Notes under the pieces: generated by a model
The model's input: the letters and a program-made list of their open reading frames with translations, nothing else
Told to the model about the DNA's origin: nothing
The model's database searches: none
Made by a program: the position numbers and the translations under genes
From: ZC4RG42 sp036676355
GTDB lineage: Bacteria; Pseudomonadota; Gammaproteobacteria; Burkholderiales; SG8-39
Reading direction: 5' to 3'
Length of the DNA stretch: 9,588 nt
NCBI GenBank assembly: GCA_036676355.1
Contig: JAKFDA010000029.1
Coordinates: 1-9,588, forward strand
Shown here: one piece after another, positions 6,784 to 9,588 of the stretch
Position numbering within the stretch: the stretch's first letter is position 1
Layout of the letters: each line of letters begins with the position of its first letter

Positions 6784-7809
6784 ATGGAAGAAAATAAATC
6801 CAAGGCGCTGGTTGCCGCACTGGCCCAGATCGAAAAGCAGTTCGGCAAGGGATCCATCATGCGCATGGATTCGAAGGCGGCGTCCGACGTGCAGGTCGTT
6901 TCCACCGGCTCGCTCGGCCTCGATATCGCCCTGGGCGTTGGCGGATTGCCGCGCGGTCGTGTGGTCGAAATCTATGGCCCGGAATCCTCCGGCAAGACCA
7001 CGCTGACCTTGCAGGTTGTGGCGGAAATGCAGAAGCTCGGCGGCACCGCCGCGTTCATCGACGCGGAAAACGCGCTCGATCCGCAATACGCGCAAAAGCT
7101 CGGCGTCAACATCAATGACTTACTGATTTCGCAACCCGACACCGGCGAACAGGCGCTCGAGATCGCCGATATGCTGGTGCGTTCCGGTTCGGTCGACGTG
7201 ATCGTCATCGATTCGGTTGCCGCACTCGTGCCCAAAGCCGAACTCGAAGGCGAAATGGGCGATTCGCTGCCCGGTTTGCAGGCGCGCCTGATGAGTCAGG
7301 CGCTGCGCAAGCTCACCGGAACGATCAAGCGGACCAACACGCTGGTGATTTTCATCAACCAGATCCGCATGAAGATCGGCGTGATGTTCGGCAGCCCGGA
7401 GACGACCACCGGCGGCAATGCACTCAAGTTCTACGCCTCGGTGCGCCTCGACATTCGCCGGATCGGCTCAATCAAGAAAGCCGACGAAGTCGTCGGCAAT
7501 GAAACGCGCGTAAAAGTGGTGAAGAACAAGGTCGCGCCGCCTTTCCGTGAAGCGATTTTCGACATCATGTACGGCGAAGGTATTTCGCGCGAAGGCGAGG
7601 TTCTCGAACTGGGTGTCGCGCACGACATCGTCGAGAAGTCGGGCGCCTGGTACTCCTATAAAAAGGACCGCATCGGTCAGGGCAAAGACAATTCGCGCGA
7701 ATATCTGCGCGAACATCCGGAACTCGCCGCCGAAATCGAAGCGCTGGTACGCGAAAAGGTCGGTGTCAACAATCCGCTCAGCCTGACAGCGGTGGAAGTC
7801 GAAGCATAA
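6784..7809 (+). CDS. recA: Recombinase RecA
   Basis: RecA forms ATP-dependent filaments on single-stranded DNA, drives strand exchange and triggers LexA self-cleavage. From ATG 6784 the protein has 341 residues and opens with the family-standard MEENKSKALVAALAQIEKQF. It shows Walker A GPESSGKT (65-72), Walker B VIVID (139-143), loop L1 around EGEMGDSLPGLQARLM (155-170), loop L2 INQIRMKIGVMFGSPETTTG (191-210) and a conserved C-terminal domain from about 270. An in-frame GTG at 6754 with a better-placed ribosome binding site would make 351 residues; I prefer the ATG because of homology. One oddity is the catalytic segment, which reads DAENALDP with N96 where RecA proteins almost always have histidine (DAEHALDP); the catalytic glutamate E95 is kept. 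A LexA box lies upstream and an intrinsic terminator downstream. Confidence 0.98.
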   Translation: MEENKSKALVAALAQIEKQFGKGSIMRMDSKAASDVQVVSTGSLGLDIALGVGGLPRGRVVEIYGPESSGKTTLTLQVVAEMQKLGGTAAFIDAENALDPQYAQKLGVNINDLLISQPDTGEQALEIADMLVRSGSVDVIVIDSVAALVPKAELEGEMGDSLPGLQARLMSQALRKLTGTIKRTNTLVIFINQIRMKIGVMFGSPETTTGGNALKFYASVRLDIRRIGSIKKADEVVGNETRVKVVKNKVAPPFREAIFDIMYGEGISREGEVLELGVAHDIVEKSGAWYSYKKDRIGQGKDNSREYLREHPELAAEIEALVREKVGVNNPLSLTAVEVEA

Positions 7810-7833
7810 GGCTTCGGTGTTGAGCATTCCGAC

Positions 7834-7873
7834 AGGGCAACTCGCGCGCAGGCGCGGTTGCCCTTTGTTTTTT
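7834..7873 (+). terminator. Rho-independent terminator between recA and recX
   Basis: AGGGCAAC at 7834-7841 pairs perfectly with GTTGCCCT at 7857-7864. The stem can extend by CGCG (7843-7846) with CGCG (7853-7856) after one bulged T, leaving a six-base loop. It runs into TTTGTTTTTT at 7864-7873. It lies 25 bases after the recA stop and 14 before the recX start, so recX is expressed either by read-through or from a promoter I cannot see. Confidence 0.9.
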
Positions 7874-7887
7874 GACCGCGCGCATCG

Positions 7888-8334
7888 ATGAAAAAAATGA
7901 CGTTGCGCGAGCGCGCAATCAATTTGCTTGCGCGCCGCGAGCACAGCCGGGTTGAACTGGCGCGCAAGCTGACGCGCCACGCCGAAGAGGGCGACGACAT
8001 CGAAGGCCTCCTCGACGATCTCGTGCGGCGTAAACTGCTATCGGACGAGCGTTACGCCGAAGCGCGTGCTCATACGCTGGCGCGCAAATATGGCGCCGCG
8101 CGGATCGCGCACGATTTGCGCCGGCAGGGCGTGGACGATGCGCTCGTTCAACGCGTTACGCAGGACGTGCGGCAGTCGGAAGTGGAACGTGCGCGGGACG
8201 CATGGCGCAAGCGCTTCGGCACACTGCCAGAGTCGGCGCAGGAACGCGGGCGGCAGATGCGGTTTCTGCTGGCGCGCGGTTTTGCGGGTGATGCGATCAG
8301 CGTCGTGCTGCGCGGCCGTGCGGACGAGGACTGA
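7888..8334 (+). CDS. recX: Regulatory protein RecX
   Basis: RecX binds the RecA filament groove and limits filament extension and ATPase activity. The 148-residue protein is the usual short proteobacterial form built of three-helix repeats: LLARREHSRVELARKL (13-28), LLDDLVRRKLLSDERYAEA (41-59), KYGAARIAHDLRRQGV (67-82) and the C-terminal FLLARGFAGDAISVVL (126-141). It is rich in arginine. The ATG at 7888 has no recognisable ribosome binding site, and a second in-frame ATG lies at 7897. It follows recA after 78 bases that contain an intrinsic terminator, which would keep RecX scarce relative to RecA while sharing its SOS induction. Confidence 0.95.
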   Translation: MKKMTLRERAINLLARREHSRVELARKLTRHAEEGDDIEGLLDDLVRRKLLSDERYAEARAHTLARKYGAARIAHDLRRQGVDDALVQRVTQDVRQSEVERARDAWRKRFGTLPESAQERGRQMRFLLARGFAGDAISVVLRGRADED

Positions 8335-8336
8335 AC

Positions 8337-8705
8337 ATGGGCACGGGCATTCGCCTTGCACGAATTTGTGTCGCCGCGCTGGGACTGGCGCTTGCCGCTT
8401 GCGATTCTGGGGTTGGCTATATTTCGGCCGGCGAGATCCTCGCGGCACCGGATCAGTACGAAGGCAAGGAAGTAAGAGTGCGCGGCGTGGCGCACGCGGC
8501 GACCAGACTGCCGTTCGCGGATATGCGGACCTTTCTGCTGGAGCAGAACGGCACCGATCTGCTGATCATTACCGAAGGGCCGTTGCCCGAGGAGGGCGAG
8601 AAAGTCGCGCTACGCGGCATCGTCCATAGCGCCGCAATCTTGAACGGGCAGGCGCTCGGCCTGCGCATACGCGAAGTCGAGCGTTTTCAGGGGGCGTCCC
8701 TTTAA
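8337..8705 (+). CDS. Small putative lipoprotein of unknown function, OB-fold-like
   Basis: I do not recognise a named family. The 122-residue product starts with a short basic region (R6, R9), a hydrophobic stretch (10-21) and a lipobox LAAC at 19-22, so it should be cleaved before C22 and lipidated. D23 at the +2 position predicts retention in the inner membrane by the Lol avoidance rule known from Escherichia coli, facing the periplasm. The remaining ~100 residues contain alternating beta-like segments (EVRVRGVA 45-52, TFLLEQ 65-70, DLLIITEGPLPEEGEKVALRG 74-94 region, LGLRIREVERF 107-117), a pattern like small OB-fold proteins such as NirD/CcmE-type barrels; this is inference. Its ATG lies two bases after the recX stop, so translation is probably coupled, but no functional link to RecX is evident. 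It contains C11 and C22 as its only cysteines. Confidence 0.8.
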   Translation: MGTGIRLARICVAALGLALAACDSGVGYISAGEILAAPDQYEGKEVRVRGVAHAATRLPFADMRTFLLEQNGTDLLIITEGPLPEEGEKVALRGIVHSAAILNGQALGLRIREVERFQGASL

Positions 8706-8730
8706 CCGGATATTGCTCACGGAGTCTCGC

Positions 8731-9588
8731 ATGGTGGCAGTTGTTCGATCCGGATTTTCCGCCGTTCCAGACGCGGGACCTGATCTGCTTGCGCGTTTCA
8801 ACGAAGTGCGGCGTGCGACCGAAGCGCTCAGTGCGCCGTTGTCGGACGAAGATTGCGTGGTGCAATCGATGCCCGACTGCAGTCCGGCGAAATGGCATCT
8901 TGCTCATACCACCTGGTTTTTCGAAACCTTCGTGCTCGAGCGGAGCGTTCCCGGCTACCGGGTTTTTCACCCGCGCTTTCGCGTATTGTTCAACTCCTAT
9001 TACCAGTCGGTAGGCGAGCAGTACGCACGGCCGCACCGTGGTTTGTTGACGCGGCCGTCGCGCAGCCAAGTGCTTGCTTATCGGCATGCGATCGACGCTC
9101 GCATGAACGAACTGCTGAACAACGGTGTGCCGGCGGAGACGGCGGCCATCGTCGAGCTGGGTCTGCACCACGAGCAACAGCATCAGGAATTATTACTCAC
9201 CGACATCAAACATCTGTTCGGTTGCAACCCGTTGCGGCCGGCCTACCGGGACGACGCGACCCCGCGCACAAAGGCGAGTGCGCCGTCCATGAGCTGGTTC
9301 GACTATCCTGCTGGTGTGGCGATGTTCGGCCATGCGGGCAGCGCCTTTGCCTTCGACAACGAAGGACCGCGCCATCGTGCTTATCTGCACGCTTATGCGC
9401 TGGCTTCCCGGCCGGTCACCAACGGCGAATATCTTGCATTCATGGAAGCTGGTGCCTATGCGCGGCCGGAGTTCTGGCTGTCCGCGGGCTGGGAAGCGGT
9501 TAACGCTGCAGGCTGGCAGGCGCCACTGTATTGGGAGCGGCGCGACGGCGAGTGGCTGGTTCACACCCTGAACGGTTTGCAGCCGCTC
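8731..9588 (+). CDS. egtB: EgtB-type sulfoxide synthase, DinB and FGE-sulfatase domains (3' end missing)
   Basis: EgtB is a non-heme iron enzyme that couples hercynine (trimethylhistidine) with a thiol (gamma-glutamylcysteine or cysteine) and oxygen to form the sulfoxide precursor of ergothioneine. The frame runs off the right edge after 286 codons; full-length members have about 410-450. The N-terminal DinB-like domain shows SPAKWHLAHTTWFFETFVL (51-69) with the likely iron ligand H59, FNSYYQSVGEQY (87-98), HRGLLTRPS (102-110) and HHEQQHQELLLTDIKH (146-161), giving the H147-x3-H151-x-E153 iron motif. From about 185 the formylglycine-generating-enzyme-like domain begins (FDNEGPRHRAYLHAYALASRPVTNGEYLAFME, 208-239 region). 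GGAG at 8721-8724 lies six bases before the ATG. egtD (the methyltransferase) is the expected next gene. A selenoneine synthase (SenA) is a close homologue and cannot be excluded without the missing part and its neighbours. Confidence 0.93.
   Translation, partial: MVAVVRSGFSAVPDAGPDLLARFNEVRRATEALSAPLSDEDCVVQSMPDCSPAKWHLAHTTWFFETFVLERSVPGYRVFHPRFRVLFNSYYQSVGEQYARPHRGLLTRPSRSQVLAYRHAIDARMNELLNNGVPAETAAIVELGLHHEQQHQELLLTDIKHLFGCNPLRPAYRDDATPRTKASAPSMSWFDYPAGVAMFGHAGSAFAFDNEGPRHRAYLHAYALASRPVTNGEYLAFMEAGAYARPEFWLSAGWEAVNAAGWQAPLYWERRDGEWLVHTLNGLQPL

Overview
The window is ordinary-looking chromosome from a GC-rich member of the Proteobacteria, most likely a beta- or gammaproteobacterium. I infer this from the gene order ribBA-ribH-nusB-thiL-pgpA-pncC, from the RecA and RecX sequences, and from an SOS box of the CTGT-N8-ACAG type in front of recA. 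I cannot name a genus. All ten genes lie on the + strand, coding density is very high, and there are no RNA genes, mobile elements or CRISPR arrays that I can see.

Left part (1-3986): a metabolic and housekeeping run whose genes are packed 1 to 55 bases apart. It holds the 3' part of ribBA (a RibB with a degenerate GTP cyclohydrolase II-like half), ribH (lumazine synthase), nusB (antitermination factor), thiL (thiamine-phosphate kinase), pgpA (phosphatidylglycerophosphatase A) and pncC (NMN amidohydrolase, CinA C-terminal family). Riboflavin, thiamine pyrophosphate and NAD salvage functions are therefore grouped with one lipid and one transcription gene.

Middle part (4051-6556): a two-gene cassette of the uncharacterised 'AmmeMemoRadiSam' system. 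The first gene encodes a MEMO1-like domain fused to an AMMECR1 domain (AmrB-AmrA) and the second a radical SAM enzyme (AmrS). All catalytic or metal-binding residues that I can recognise are intact. This is the most interesting element here, because the three families are conserved together from archaea to bacteria (AMMECR1 and MEMO1 also reach humans) while the bacterial reaction is, to my knowledge, not established. It sits in the spot between pncC and recA, which are direct neighbours in many bacteria.

Right part (6557-9588): recA with its own SOS-type promoter, an intrinsic terminator, then recX (RecA modulator), a small predicted inner-membrane lipoprotein with an OB-fold-like pattern, and the 5' part of an egtB-type gene (ergothioneine, or possibly selenoneine, synthesis) that runs off the right edge. 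The terminator between recA and recX would keep RecX well below RecA while still tying it to SOS induction by read-through.
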